Positions 8,070 through 17,342 are shown, counted from the stretch's first letter. The stretch is DNA of 64,000 bases from Hyphomicrobiales bacterium (GCA_017305555.1 JAFKKM010000022.1:1-64000); one strand, 5' to 3'. Numbers and translations: made by a program. Notes: generated by a model from the letters alone, not told the origin.

Positions 8070-8462
8070 TCACTTCGACGCGCCACCGCGTGCGTGCAGA
8101 TATCCGTTCTTGGCAAGATACTCGCGCACTATGAGGCGGATAGCTTCGGTTCGCGTGAGGTTCTCTCCCTTCTTGCGCCGATCCACAATGAATGCATCCA
8201 ACTCCATATCACGCAGGTCGAAGAAAAGTTCTTCTAGCGCGGCAGCCACCGCTTCAAAGCGTTTGGAGACTTGGACCATTCCCTCGTTGGACAAGATTTG
8301 CTCGAAAGAGAATGCCAGCCGATCAACGATCTCGGCATTCATGGAGCGGCCGCTGTTTTCAGCCTCATGAGCGATTGCGTCCCGCATTCCGGGCGGAAGC
8401 CGCAAAACGAATTGGTCTGACCCACGACCGGTTTTTGTGGTTTTGGCGGCCTTCTTTGCCAT
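8070..8462 (-). CDS. Arc-family ribbon-helix-helix regulator
   Basis: DNA-binding protein of 130 aa. After a lysine-rich start, residues 14-50 match the Arc pattern (DQFVLRLPPGMRDAIAHEAENSGRSMNAEIVDRL): a strand that reads the operator, then two helices with the SMNAEI turn. Near the C-terminus a second stretch, ENLTRTEAIRLIVREYLA, looks like the helix-turn-helix part of a CopG-type ribbon-helix-helix, so the protein may contain two such units. It is divergent from the excisionase gene at 8545 and is the best candidate for the prophage repressor. Confidence 0.7.
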   Translation of the reverse strand: MAKKAAKTTKTGRGSDQFVLRLPPGMRDAIAHEAENSGRSMNAEIVDRLAFSFEQILSNEGMVQVSKRFEAVAAALEELFFDLRDMELDAFIVDRRKKGENLTRTEAIRLIVREYLAKNGYLHARGGASK

Positions 8463-8544
8463 GATATCACCGTGCGATTTTCTTCTTGGTGAAATAGTAG
8501 GACGGTGCTATATCGCATAATGTCACCATTTGGAAGGTCTCCGC

Positions 8545-8811
8545 ATGGCCCGGAATTCTGCTTTGCCACCAAGCCTGCCACCGCGCCTTTTGACGCGCGA
8601 AGCCGCTGCTGCCTATGCCAGCGTTTCGGGCGGCACGTTCGATAAGATGGTCGCGGATGGCACCATGCCGAAGCCCCGCAAGATCAGCGGCACGAGGATC
8701 GGTTGGGACGTCCGCGAACTGGATGCAGCAATCGACGCGCTCCCGCATCGTGACGGCGACGTCGATGCAACCAACAAGGGCTGGGAAGATGCCCCGCAAG
8801 CTGCCGCCTAA
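8545..8811 (+). CDS. AlpA/excisionase-type helix-turn-helix protein
   Basis: A protein of 88 aa with a MerR-like winged helix of the HTH_17/AlpA kind: LLTREAAAAYASVSGGTFDKMVADGTMPKPRKISGTRIGWDVRELDAAIDAL. The L..EEAAAYL.VS...F...V..G..P.P...G.R..W.. order is diagnostic. It overlaps the integrase start (8789), the usual position of an excisionase or recombination-directionality factor. ATG 8545 has GGAAGG seven bases upstream. It probably bends DNA at the attachment site or activates the integrase. Confidence 0.75.
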   Translation: MARNSALPPSLPPRLLTREAAAAYASVSGGTFDKMVADGTMPKPRKISGTRIGWDVRELDAAIDALPHRDGDVDATNKGWEDAPQAAA

Positions 8812-9871
8812 CGTCGATCGCATCGGCAAGTATCTCTACTTTCGGGTCGGCAAGGGTTCACGAATCCGGCTGCCTGACGATCCGACATCGCAAGCATTCC
8901 GCGAAGCCTATGCCGACGCCATGAGTGGGAAGCCCGCTCGGGTTCGCACAGCGATCCGTGTGGACGATCCAGGCAGCATTGGCGCGCTAATTGTATCGTA
9001 CAAGAAAAGCGCCGAGTGGCACGCGCTGCGAGATACGACCAAGGCAGGCTATCGAACCCGGCTAGAAGTGATGCGAGAGGCGCACGGGCATCGAGCCGTC
9101 GCGGGTCTGACGCGAGAACGCATCAAGACGATGATCCTTCAGCCGTATGCCGACCGCCCCAGCGCGGCGCTCGACACTCTCAAGAAACTACGCATTCTAA
9201 TCCGCCACGCGATCGATATCGGTTGGCTGAAGCACGACCCTTCTCTTGGGATCAAGCGGCCGAAGGGTAAGGAGATTAGACCGTGGACGACGGGCGAACT
9301 TGCTGCATTCGAGAAGCGGTGGCCGTTGGGCACGAAACAGCGAACGGCCTATGCATTGATGCGCTACACCGGAGCCGCGCGCGTCGATGTCCACCTGATG
9401 ACATGGAAGCAGGTGGAGAACGGAGAAGCCAACTATACGCGCAGCAAGACTGGCGTGGGCGTCTATCTCGACATCCATAGCGATCTGCGAGCAGCTTTGG
9501 CGCAAACGCCGCGCAAGCACGTCACCATCCTCAATACCGAATACGGCAAGCCGTTCACCGTGAACGGCTTCAGTTCCTTCATGAGAGCAGCAATGGACGC
9601 CGCCGGCTTGCCTCTTGATTGCAAGCCTCATGGACTGCGGAAGGTGCTTGGTCGAGATCTCGCGGATGCCGATGCAACCTCTCACGACATTAGAGCCGCA
9701 CTCGGACACCTGACCACGACCGAAAGCGACAAGTACACGCGAGAAGCTGATCGCCGGAAAGGCGGCAAGCGAGCGATCCAAGCATTGGACGGACAGAAAT
9801 CGAACGTAGTTTCCCAAACCGCTTTTCGTGATTTGGGGAAAACGTCAAAAAACAAAGGGAAATCAAGATGA
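8789..9871 (+). CDS. Tyrosine-type site-specific integrase
   Basis: Phage integrase of 360 aa starting at ATG 8789 inside the end of the excisionase gene. The core-binding domain spans roughly residues 65-160 and the catalytic domain 165-325. Catalytic residues are visible: Arg198 (TGAARVDVHLMTW), His281 and Arg284 (PHGLRKVLG), His307 (LGHLTTTES) and Tyr316 (SDKYTREA). It should recombine attP and attB of the resident prophage. No tRNA or obvious duplicated core lies in the next 400 bases, so its attachment site is unknown. The full set of catalytic residues suggests it could still be active although the prophage is defective. Confidence 0.9.
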   Translation: MPRKLPPNVDRIGKYLYFRVGKGSRIRLPDDPTSQAFREAYADAMSGKPARVRTAIRVDDPGSIGALIVSYKKSAEWHALRDTTKAGYRTRLEVMREAHGHRAVAGLTRERIKTMILQPYADRPSAALDTLKKLRILIRHAIDIGWLKHDPSLGIKRPKGKEIRPWTTGELAAFEKRWPLGTKQRTAYALMRYTGAARVDVHLMTWKQVENGEANYTRSKTGVGVYLDIHSDLRAALAQTPRKHVTILNTEYGKPFTVNGFSSFMRAAMDAAGLPLDCKPHGLRKVLGRDLADADATSHDIRAALGHLTTTESDKYTREADRRKGGKRAIQALDGQKSNVVSQTAFRDLGKTSKNKGKSR

Positions 9872-10295
9872 AGTCGAACCCTTTGGCGCGCCATTCAGAA
9901 TAAAACAGCGAACTCATACATTATTGAAATTGCAATGTAATTTTTAAGCCCCATAAATGGAAACACATTTGCGCTCCCTCATCTTGTTGTCTTGCCACCG
10001 CTCACCAATCCCAGAGGCAGGACGAACGACAGATCAGGGCTGTGATCGATGGTTGTCTAGATTTGGCCCGCTAAGAGCACCATCCGAAAACCTGTCTCCG
10101 GGGGCCAATATCCCATCCTAAGCGGCTCGTTAAACCGGAAAATCTTGAGACCGGGAGGTTCGCAACGGCCGCTCCCGATTATGCGCTTTCCGTGAACGAT
10201 CTTTCCCCATCCTGGCGGATTATCGGATCGGATGCGTCACGGCATCCTCCTCGCATCGGATCACCGGTCAGCGATCGAGCCAATGGGAGGAAGAC
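9872..10295. other. Gene-free junction between prophage and the efflux operon
   Basis: No convincing gene is seen here. The first 80 bases are AT-rich compared with both sides (around 9905-9955), which could mark an attachment region or terminator; an imperfect ACATT...AATGT inverted pair surrounds 9919-9939. A perfect six-base stem (GGATGC / GCATCC, six-base loop) lies at 10230-10247, just upstream of the emrA-like gene, and a CGGGAG / CTCCCG pair sits near 10156-10182. These could be an operator or attenuator for the efflux genes, but this is not shown. Confidence 0.4.
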
Positions 10296-11504
10296 ATGTC
10301 CGAACTGCCGCGCACTAGGGACTTTCAGGAGGCCACCGAAATCGCCGGGAGCGATACAGCGCCGCCAAGTCGCACCTCGATCTTCCGCCGCAACGTCGTC
10401 AAGAAGGGATTTCTCGCCCTCGCCTTGCTGACAGGTGCATCCGCCGCGGCTTACTACGGCCACGACTACATCACCCATGGGCGCTACCTGGAATCCACCG
10501 ACGACGCCTATGTAAAGACCGACTCGACCATCGTCGCCCCGAAGATCGCCGGCTACATCGATGATGTCGTGGTGCGCGACAATGAACATGTCACCGCAGG
10601 ACAGGTGCTCGCCCGGATCGACGACCGCGATTTCCTGGCCGCGTTGGCCCAGGCGCAAGCGGGTATCGACGCAGCCAGGGCGGCGATCCGCAATCTCGAC
10701 GCGCAGATCGTGTTGCAGGATGCTCTCATTGCGCAGGCAAGCGCGGCCGTCGCGGCCTCCCAGGCAACGCTGGCCTTCGCCGACGCGGATTCCGAGCGCT
10801 ATCGCGAATTGCTAAAGACCGGCTCCGGCACCGTACAGCGCGCCCAACAGGCGGAATCGATCCGCGGTCAGGCAAGCGCGCAATTGCAACGCGATCAGGC
10901 GGGCCTCCTCGCGGCGCAAAGGAAGATCGTCGTCCTGCACACCGAGCGCGAACAGGGGCTTGCGCAACTCGAGCGCGCTCAGGCGCAGGAGCAACAGGCG
11001 CAACTAAACCTCTCCTATACCGTCATCACATCGCCCGTCGACGGCAACGTCGGCGCCCGCACGCTTCGCGTCGGGCAATTCGTCGCCGCTGGCACGCAGT
11101 TGATGGCCGTGGTTCCGCTGCACGCCAGCTACGTCGTCGCCAACTTCAAGGAAACCCAACTGACATTCGTGCGTGACGGACAGCCGGTGCGCATTCGCGT
11201 CGACGGCTTCCCAGGCGTCAAATTGACAGGACACGTCGACAGTCTGTCGCCGGCCAGTGGCCTCGAATTCGCGTTGCTGCCGCCGGACAACGCTACCGGC
11301 AACTTTACCAAGATCGTCCAGCGCATTCCGGTGAAGATCGTCCTCGATCCATCGCCGCTCGCCGGACAGCTTCGCGCCGGCATGTCGGTCGAGCCGACCG
11401 TGGACACCAAGGTCACCGCTATCGCGGAACAGACCGCCCGCCACGCGGGCCCGCAGGCCCTCGCGGCCCGGAGCGCCTCCCGATCAGTCGCTCCAAGGGG
11501 ATAG
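10296..11504 (+). CDS. emrA: EmrA/HlyD-type membrane fusion protein
   Basis: Periplasmic adaptor (402 aa) of a drug efflux pump. A cytoplasmic start of about 35 residues is followed by one membrane anchor (FLALALLTGASAAAYYG). Then come the ESTDDAYVKTDSTIVAPKIAGYI biotinyl-lipoyl half, a long alanine-rich coiled coil (residues 105-235), the second lipoyl half (YTVITSPVDGNVGARTLRVGQFV) and the beta-barrel. The ..T.DAYV.....V.P...G.V order is typical of EmrA. It lies 74 bases before the matching MFS gene. A GGGAGGAAG ribosome site precedes ATG 10296. Substrates are not predictable; neighbours suggest electrophile or peroxide stress. Confidence 0.85.
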   Translation: MSELPRTRDFQEATEIAGSDTAPPSRTSIFRRNVVKKGFLALALLTGASAAAYYGHDYITHGRYLESTDDAYVKTDSTIVAPKIAGYIDDVVVRDNEHVTAGQVLARIDDRDFLAALAQAQAGIDAARAAIRNLDAQIVLQDALIAQASAAVAASQATLAFADADSERYRELLKTGSGTVQRAQQAESIRGQASAQLQRDQAGLLAAQRKIVVLHTEREQGLAQLERAQAQEQQAQLNLSYTVITSPVDGNVGARTLRVGQFVAAGTQLMAVVPLHASYVVANFKETQLTFVRDGQPVRIRVDGFPGVKLTGHVDSLSPASGLEFALLPPDNATGNFTKIVQRIPVKIVLDPSPLAGQLRAGMSVEPTVDTKVTAIAEQTARHAGPQALAARSASRSVAPRG

Positions 11505-11518
11505 TGTTTTCCCTTTTT
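11495..11518 (+). terminator. Weak intrinsic-terminator-like hairpin between emrA and emrB
   Basis: AAGGG and CCCTT can pair around a ten-base loop, followed by TTT. The stem is short, so it is more likely a partial attenuator between the two pump genes than a full stop of transcription. Confidence 0.3.
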
Positions 11519-11578
11519 GCATGATTATCGCCGGGCCATCGGTCCGGCACTGTTCCCGCACATCGAGGGAGAGCCGCC

Positions 11579-13189
11579 ATGACCGCGCAAGTCCTTTCCG
11601 TTTCCATTCCATCCGGCGCAGAAGCCCACCCCACCCAAGCGGCAGCGCCGACCGGCACGAAAATATGGATCGCGGTGATCGGCTCGACGCTGGGCGCGTT
11701 CATGGCGGTTCTCAACATCCAGATCGTCAATGCATCGCTCGCCGATATTCAGGGCGCGATTGGCGCTGGCATCGATGACGGCGGTTGGATCTCCACCGCC
11801 TACCTGATCGCCGAGATCGTGGTGATCCCGCTCTCGGCATGGCTGGCGAAAGTGTTTTCGCTGCGCGCCTATCTGCTCGTCAACGCCATTCTGTTCCTCG
11901 TCTTCTCGGTGGCCTGCGCCTTCGCCGCCAATCTCGGACAGATGATCGTATTGCGCGCCGTGCAGGGCTTTACAGGTGGCGTGCTGATCCCGATGGCATT
12001 CACCATCATCATCACTCTGCTGCCCAAGGCCAAGCAACCGATCGGCCTCGCGCTGTTCGCGTTGTCGGCCACCTTCGCGCCGGCGATCGGTCCAACCATC
12101 GGCGGCTATCTCACAGAGAACTGGGGCTGGCAGTATATCTTCTACGTCAATCTCGTCCCCGGCGGGATCATGGTGGCGATGCTGTGGTTCTCGCTGGAGC
12201 GTTCGCCGCTGCAATTGTCGCTGCTGAAACAGGGCGACTGGGCCGGAATCGTCACGATGGCGATCGGCCTCGCCGCGCTCCAGACCGTGCTTGAGGAAGG
12301 CAACAAAGACGACTGGTTCGGCTCGCCCTTCATCGTCCGGCTGTCGATCGTCGCTGCGGTTGCGTTGTCGGCTTTCCTCGTCGTCGAACTAACCGCGACA
12401 AATCCGCTGCTGAACCTGCGACTGCTGGTCCGGCGCAACTTCGGCTTCGGCATTCTCGCCAATTTTCTGCTCGGCATTGCACTCTACAGCTCGGTCTTCA
12501 TCCTGCCGGTCTATCTCGCCCGCATTCAGGGCTACAACGCCGAACAGATCGGCGCGGTGTTGGCATGGACCGGCCTGCCGCAACTGGTGCTGATTCCGCT
12601 AGTGCCCCGACTGATCCAGCGTTTCGATGCGCGTGCCGTCATCGCCATCGGCTTCGCGCTGTTCGCCGCCAGCAACTTCATGAACATCCATATGACCGAG
12701 CTGACGGCGGCCGATCAGTTGCTGTGGCCGAATATCGTCCGCGCCGTCGGCCAGGCCCTGGTGTTCGCGCCGCTCTCGGCCGTCGCGACCGCAGGAATCG
12801 AGCCGGAGAATGCAGGCTCAGCGTCGGCGCTGTTCAACATGATGCGTAACCTCGGCGGCGCCATCGGCATCGCCGCGTTGCAGACGTTCCTCACCAAGCG
12901 CGAACAGTATCACTCGAACATCCTGACCACGCCGGTATCGGTGTTCGAGCCGGCAACACGCGAACGCATCGGCGAATTGACGAGCTACTTCCTGCATCAC
13001 GGCGTGTCGGACTGGGCCACCGCCCAACACAAGGCCATCGTCGCCATCGCGTTGCGTGTTCGCCAGCAGGCCAACGTCATGGCCTTCGGCGACACCTTCT
13101 ATCTGCTCGGCATCGTGCTTCTCGCAGCGCTCGTCGCAACGTTGCTGCTCAAAAAGGCCGGTCCTCTCTCGGGCGGCGGCGCGCACTGA
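11579..13189 (+). CDS. emrB: EmrB/QacA-type MFS drug exporter (DHA2, 14 TM)
   Basis: Inner-membrane proton-driven exporter of 536 aa, partner of the adaptor upstream. The first helix contains GSTLGAFMAVLNIQIVN, the DHA2 motif D1 with a shift from the usual LD.TIVNVALP, followed by DDGGWISTAYLIAEIVV. Motif C-like GPTIGGYLTENWGWQYIFYVN is present around residues 155-175. The protein ends with a charged cytoplasmic tail after the last helix. The operon order adaptor-exporter is the E. coli emrAB order; an outer-membrane channel is not encoded nearby. Likely transported compounds are hydrophobic toxicants. Confidence 0.88.
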   Translation: MTAQVLSVSIPSGAEAHPTQAAAPTGTKIWIAVIGSTLGAFMAVLNIQIVNASLADIQGAIGAGIDDGGWISTAYLIAEIVVIPLSAWLAKVFSLRAYLLVNAILFLVFSVACAFAANLGQMIVLRAVQGFTGGVLIPMAFTIIITLLPKAKQPIGLALFALSATFAPAIGPTIGGYLTENWGWQYIFYVNLVPGGIMVAMLWFSLERSPLQLSLLKQGDWAGIVTMAIGLAALQTVLEEGNKDDWFGSPFIVRLSIVAAVALSAFLVVELTATNPLLNLRLLVRRNFGFGILANFLLGIALYSSVFILPVYLARIQGYNAEQIGAVLAWTGLPQLVLIPLVPRLIQRFDARAVIAIGFALFAASNFMNIHMTELTAADQLLWPNIVRAVGQALVFAPLSAVATAGIEPENAGSASALFNMMRNLGGAIGIAALQTFLTKREQYHSNILTTPVSVFEPATRERIGELTSYFLHHGVSDWATAQHKAIVAIALRVRQQANVMAFGDTFYLLGIVLLAALVATLLLKKAGPLSGGGAH

Positions 13190-13237
13190 CCGATCAATTC
13201 CGACCACGACCAACCCAAACCCAACAGGAGAACGATC

Positions 13238-13702
13238 ATGACCCAGCGCCTCGACTATGAACACATCTCTCCCGGCGGCATGAAGGCCCTCGGCGGCGTG
13301 TATATGCACGTTGCGAATTCCGGCCTCGGCAAGAATCTTGTCGATCTGGTCTATCTTCGCGTCTCCCAGATCAACGGCTGCGCTTACTGCATCGACATGC
13401 ATACGCGCGATCTTGCTTCCGCAAAGACGCCGCTATCCAAAATCGCGCTTGTGTCGGTGTGGCGTGAAACCGGAACCCTGTTCACCGAGCGCGAACGCGC
13501 CGCGCTGGAATGGGCCGAGACCCTGACGCTGGTGTCGCAGACGCACGCACCCGAAAGCACTTATCGCGCCGTCGCACAGCACTTCAGCGAAAAGGAAATC
13601 GTGGACCTGACGATCGCCATCGGCCTGATGAATACCTACAACCGCATCGCCATCGGCTTCGGCCGGGGACCCGCGAACGTCGACATGCAGAACGCCGCCT
13701 GA
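13238..13702 (+). CDS. AhpD-like carboxymuconolactone decarboxylase family protein
   Basis: A 154-residue helical protein of the CMD/AhpD family. The redox motif is NGCAYCIDMHTRDLASA, with the CxxC pair followed by histidine, as in AhpD-like thiol peroxidases/reductases. True decarboxylases lack this pair. It sits 48 bases after emrB and just before ohr, so all four genes may form a peroxide/electrophile defence operon. The ribosome site AACAGGAGAA precedes the ATG. The function as alkylhydroperoxidase is inferred from motif and context. Confidence 0.8.
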   Translation: MTQRLDYEHISPGGMKALGGVYMHVANSGLGKNLVDLVYLRVSQINGCAYCIDMHTRDLASAKTPLSKIALVSVWRETGTLFTERERAALEWAETLTLVSQTHAPESTYRAVAQHFSEKEIVDLTIAIGLMNTYNRIAIGFGRGPANVDMQNAA

Positions 13703-13787
13703 ACGGCACGGCTTCGATAGCGCGTGGCTCCATCATGAGCCGCGCGCTTCCTCCACAACAATAGAAGCACTCATGAAGGTGCAGAAC

Positions 13788-14228
13788 ATGACCAAGACCA
13801 CTGCGACGAAACCTCTCTATCAAACGCAAGCCACCGCCATCGGCGGCCGGTCCGGCTGGGCCGCGAGCGCCGACGGCGCTTTGCGCGTTCACATGACGCT
13901 CCCTCCCGCTCTCGGTGGCACAGGCGGCGACGGCACCAATCCCGAACAGTTGTTTGCGGCGGGGTACGCCGCCTGCTTCCTGTCGGCGATCAAGTCGGCG
14001 GCAGTGCATTCGCATGTCACGATTGCCGAGGATGCGAATGTGACGGCCACCGTGGGAATCGCGCCACGCGAGGATCGCGACGGCCTGACGCTGCAATTGG
14101 CGCTCGCCGTCGATCTGCCCGGGCTTGAACGCACAACGGCGGAGCGCATCGTTGCAACCGCCCATGAGGCGTGCCCCTACTCGGACGCCTTGCGGCGCAA
14201 CGTCGATGTTCGCCTGACGATCGCTTGA
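13788..14228 (+). CDS. ohr: Organic hydroperoxide resistance protein Ohr
   Basis: Thiol peroxidase (146 aa from ATG 13788) that reduces organic and fatty-acid hydroperoxides, using lipoyl groups as reductant. Both catalytic cysteines are in the expected contexts, GYAACFLSAIKSAA and HEACPYSDALRRN; the start (LYQTQATAIGGRSGWAASADG) and GTNPEQLFAAGYA are classic Ohr signatures. I prefer 13788 over ATG 13773 because AAGGTG lies correctly before it. Ohr genes are usually controlled by OhrR (MarR family), but here no MarR gene is near; a LysR gene is convergent. Confidence 0.92.
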   Translation: MTKTTATKPLYQTQATAIGGRSGWAASADGALRVHMTLPPALGGTGGDGTNPEQLFAAGYAACFLSAIKSAAVHSHVTIAEDANVTATVGIAPREDRDGLTLQLALAVDLPGLERTTAERIVATAHEACPYSDALRRNVDVRLTIA

Positions 14229-14259
14229 GCGCGCAACGCCGGGCCGGAATCCGCCGATC

Positions 14260-15183
14260 TCAGGTCTCGATTCCCTGAGCCCAGGATTGCGAGGCGAAGT
14301 GCTGGCGCAGGAAGTCGAGCAAGGCTCGCACCCGCGCCGGCCTCGCCCGCCCCGGCGGTGTCACGACGTGGACCGGCGCGGGCGTCACCTGCCAGTCCTT
14401 CAGCACTTCCTCGAGGCGACCGTTCCGCAATTCCTCAACGATGTAAGCCTCCGGTAGCGCCGTGATGCCGAGCCCGGCAACCAGCGCCGGCACTGCGGCG
14501 ACGCCATTGTTGACATGGATCGGCCCGTCGACATGCACGGTCGTCTCGCCGAGTTTGGGATGGCGGAAACCCCACACTTCAGCGCCGACGATATGAGTGA
14601 AGACCAGCGCCGGAAACCGCACGAGATCCGACGGATGCTCGGGCCTGCCGTGCTTTTCGAAGTACGCAGGCGACGCTACCACCGGTACGCGAAACGCAAA
14701 CAACTTGCTGATCCGCAGCGACGAATCCGGCTCCGGCCCGACACGAAGTACCAGATCGACACCTTCCGCCACCAGATCGATGCGCCGATCCGTCAGTTCG
14801 AAATCGACCTCGATCTCCGGATAAAGCGCCATGAATTTCGGTAGCAGTGGCGCGAGTTGCTGCGCACCGAACGCCGTGGTGCTGGCGAGCCGGATCAGAC
14901 CGCGCGGGATCGCGGCCTCCTCTAGAATTTCGGCTTCCACCGCCGCGCCGTCGGCCAGGATGCGGGTCGCGCGCTCAAGCGATAACCGCCCGCTTTCGGT
15001 CAGCGACAACGAGCGCGTGGTGCGATGTAGAAGCGTCGTCTGCAGCCGCTCCTCAAGCCGCGTCACCGCCTTGGAGACGGTGGTTTTGGCCAGCCCAAGT
15101 TCTTGCGCCGCCTCGCTGAACGAGCCGCGCTCGGCTACTTTGGCGAAGATGGCCCAAGCCTCGAAATCCGGCATGTGCGGCAT
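14260..15183 (-). CDS. LysR-family transcriptional regulator
   Basis: Regulator of 307 aa. The N-terminal winged helix-turn-helix is FEAWAIFAKVAERGSFSEAAQELGLAKTTVSKAVTRLEERL, followed by LLHRTTRSLSLTESGRLSLERA. The effector domain contains GLIRLASTTAFGAQQLAPLLPKF and SLRISKLFAFRVPVVASPAYFEKHG, typical of the DmlR/CrgA subgroup. The open frame continues upstream to 15642, but that part belongs to the promoter and the divergent gene; ATG 15183 (or 15174) fits the family length. It is divergent from the hydrolase gene (181-base gap), its probable target, and convergent with ohr. Confidence 0.88.
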   Translation of the reverse strand: MPHMPDFEAWAIFAKVAERGSFSEAAQELGLAKTTVSKAVTRLEERLQTTLLHRTTRSLSLTESGRLSLERATRILADGAAVEAEILEEAAIPRGLIRLASTTAFGAQQLAPLLPKFMALYPEIEVDFELTDRRIDLVAEGVDLVLRVGPEPDSSLRISKLFAFRVPVVASPAYFEKHGRPEHPSDLVRFPALVFTHIVGAEVWGFRHPKLGETTVHVDGPIHVNNGVAAVPALVAGLGITALPEAYIVEELRNGRLEEVLKDWQVTPAPVHVVTPPGRARPARVRALLDFLRQHFASQSWAQGIET

Positions 15184-15364
15184 GTGCAGCGCTCCCCCGA
15201 TCGCAAATTCATATCCGAAGTCTGGAGCAGGCGAAATCGCCGGCAAGCGGGCGCAGCGCACAAATTGACGGCGATCCGGCAACAATCTTGTGCCGCGCTG
15301 GCGGATAATCACCACGGACGGGGCGATGTAATTCGATGTTGCCACTTCATAAGGAGCAACGTCC

Positions 15365-16369
15365 ATGAACACCCGTTCTATCAATTCCGATACTTCCGGC
15401 CGCAAGCCGATATCAAAATATCTCTCCGCGCCCACGGCGTTGGCGGGCATCCGCCGCGCCGCCGTATCGCTCTCGGCCGCTGCGTTCCTCGCCACGACAC
15501 CCGCGCAAGCCGGCGTGAAGCCGTGGCCGGCTACATTCCATGCCGAGCAGATGCCGGTCAGCGACGGCACGCAATATGTCCGCGTCGGCGGCACCGGTCC
15601 GGCCGTGGTGTTGCTGCACGGCTTCGGCGACACCGGCGACATGTGGGTGCCGCTCGCCGAAGTGCTGATGAAGGATCACACCGTGATCGTTCCCGACCTG
15701 CGCGGCGTGGGCCTGTCCTCGCATCCGGAAGGCGGCTACCGCAAGGTCGCGCAGGCACGCGATCTCGCGGCAATCCTCGATCGGCTTGCCATCAAGAGCG
15801 CCGTTCTGGTGACGCACGATATCGGCAACATGGTCGGCTATGCCTTCGCCGCGCAGTATCCGTCGCGGACCTCCAAGTGGGTGGTAATGGATGCACCGCT
15901 GCCGGGCATCGGCCACTGGGACGACCAGTTGAAAAATCCGAAAGTCTGGCACTTCAACTTCCGTGGGCCGGACGTCGAGCGCCTCGTCGCCGGCCGCGAG
16001 CGCATCCTGCTCGATCGCTTCTACAATGAACTGTCAGCGAACCCGGCCCGGATCGACGAAGAGACGCGCAATCACTACGCCGCCCTCTACGCCCGCCCGC
16101 ATGCCATTCACAATGCCTTCAGCGGCCAGTTCGCAGCCTTCGCTGACGACGCCGTCGATAACCAGAAGCTCCTTGCCGAGAAAGGCAAGCTGACCATTCC
16201 GGTGCTCGCGATCGGCGGCGATCATTCCTATGGCACGAGTCTCGCCACCGAGATCGCATTCGCGGCGAGCCGTGTTCGTGCGGCCGCGATCAAGAACTCC
16301 GGACACTGGATTATGGAAGAGCAGCCGGCTCAGGCCGTCGCACTCATCACGTCGTTCATTCGCAATTAG
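15365..16369 (+). CDS. Exported alpha/beta hydrolase, epoxide hydrolase/dehalogenase-like
   Basis: Predicted secreted enzyme of 334 aa. A twin-arginine-like or Sec signal lies at residues 29-50 (IRRAAVSLSAAAFLATTPAQA). The fold shows LLHGFGDTGDMW (oxyanion region), PDLRGVGLSS, the nucleophile elbow LVTHDIGNMVGY with aspartate in place of serine, and a late GHWIMEEQP with the catalytic histidine. An Asp nucleophile (HDxG) is typical of epoxide hydrolases and haloalkane/haloacetate dehalogenases. It is divergent from the LysR regulator, which may sense its substrate. The exact substrate is unknown. Confidence 0.78.
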   Translation: MNTRSINSDTSGRKPISKYLSAPTALAGIRRAAVSLSAAAFLATTPAQAGVKPWPATFHAEQMPVSDGTQYVRVGGTGPAVVLLHGFGDTGDMWVPLAEVLMKDHTVIVPDLRGVGLSSHPEGGYRKVAQARDLAAILDRLAIKSAVLVTHDIGNMVGYAFAAQYPSRTSKWVVMDAPLPGIGHWDDQLKNPKVWHFNFRGPDVERLVAGRERILLDRFYNELSANPARIDEETRNHYAALYARPHAIHNAFSGQFAAFADDAVDNQKLLAEKGKLTIPVLAIGGDHSYGTSLATEIAFAASRVRAAAIKNSGHWIMEEQPAQAVALITSFIRN

Positions 16370-16436
16370 TCACCGTCGCCGCCGGTTCGGATCGATGCCT
16401 GGACAGTGGCCCAGCAAACCATAAAGGAACAAGACA

Positions 16437-17342
16437 ATGGAACTCTCAAGGACCTCATCATCGAAGTTTCGGGAAACTAAAGAGACCTTCAAGGGCGTCG
16501 GCGACGTCGCCATCTTCACGCGGTCGTGGCATCCGGCTGGCAACCCTCGCGCAGTCGTCGTGATTGCCCACGGATTCAATTCGCACAGCGGGCAATACGC
16601 GTGGGTCGCAAAGCAACTCGTGGCAAGAGGTTTCGCTGTCTATGCACTGGACCACCGCGGACGCGGGCAATCCGGTGGCGAGCGATTCCATGTCGCGCAT
16701 TTCTCCGACTACGTCGACGATCTCGCCACGTTTATCCGGCTCGTCAAATCCCGCGAGCCGAACCTCCCGGTCTTCCTGCTCGGCCACAGCGCGGGCGGCG
16801 TGATCTCGGCGCTTTACGCGCTCGATCATCAATCCGAACTCGCCGGCCTGATTTCCGAGAGCTTCGCGTTCGAGCTACCCGCACCCGGCTTCGCACTTGC
16901 GGCGCTCAAAGGCCTCAGCCGTCTCGCGCCGCATCTCCACGTATTGAAGTTGAAGAACGCCGATTTCTCCCGCGAGCCATCAATCGTCGCCGCCATGAAC
17001 CGCGATCCGCTGATCGCCGGTGAAAGCGAAACGGCACAAGCCACGGCCGAACTGATCCGAGCCGACGCGCATCTCCGAACACAGTTTCCGCTTATCACCC
17101 TGCCGCTACTCATCTTACACGGCGCTGCCGACAAGGCCGCCAAGGCAAGCGGCAGCCAGTTCTTTTATGCCTCCGCCGGCGCAAAAGATAAGACGCTGAA
17201 GCTTTACGACGGTGCATCCCATGATCTTCTCAATGACACCGTGAGAGAGGCCGTCATGACAGACATTCGAAACTGGTTGGAAGATCAGTTGAGCACATGG
17301 CGCGAGCTGGATTCCGTTTCGGCGGCTTCGGCCCTCTCCTAA
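16437..17342 (+). CDS. Alpha/beta hydrolase, monoacylglycerol lipase-like
   Basis: A 301-residue serine hydrolase of the Hydrolase_4 (lysophospholipase/monoacylglycerol lipase) type. It shows VVVIAHGFNSHSGQY (oxyanion), ALDHRGRGQSGGERFHV, the nucleophile GHSAGG, and a final YDGASHDLLND with the catalytic histidine. There is no signal peptide, so it is probably cytoplasmic. It follows the exported hydrolase by 67 bases with its own ribosome site (AAGGAAC) and is probably cotranscribed. It is the last gene before the tRNA scar. Confidence 0.82.
   Translation: MELSRTSSSKFRETKETFKGVGDVAIFTRSWHPAGNPRAVVVIAHGFNSHSGQYAWVAKQLVARGFAVYALDHRGRGQSGGERFHVAHFSDYVDDLATFIRLVKSREPNLPVFLLGHSAGGVISALYALDHQSELAGLISESFAFELPAPGFALAALKGLSRLAPHLHVLKLKNADFSREPSIVAAMNRDPLIAGESETAQATAELIRADAHLRTQFPLITLPLLILHGAADKAAKASGSQFFYASAGAKDKTLKLYDGASHDLLNDTVREAVMTDIRNWLEDQLSTWRELDSVSAASALS

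Noticed and set aside
15184-15642. N-terminal extension of the LysR gene
   Set aside because: It overlaps the divergent hydrolase and has no LysR homology; the helix-turn-helix starts right after 15183.
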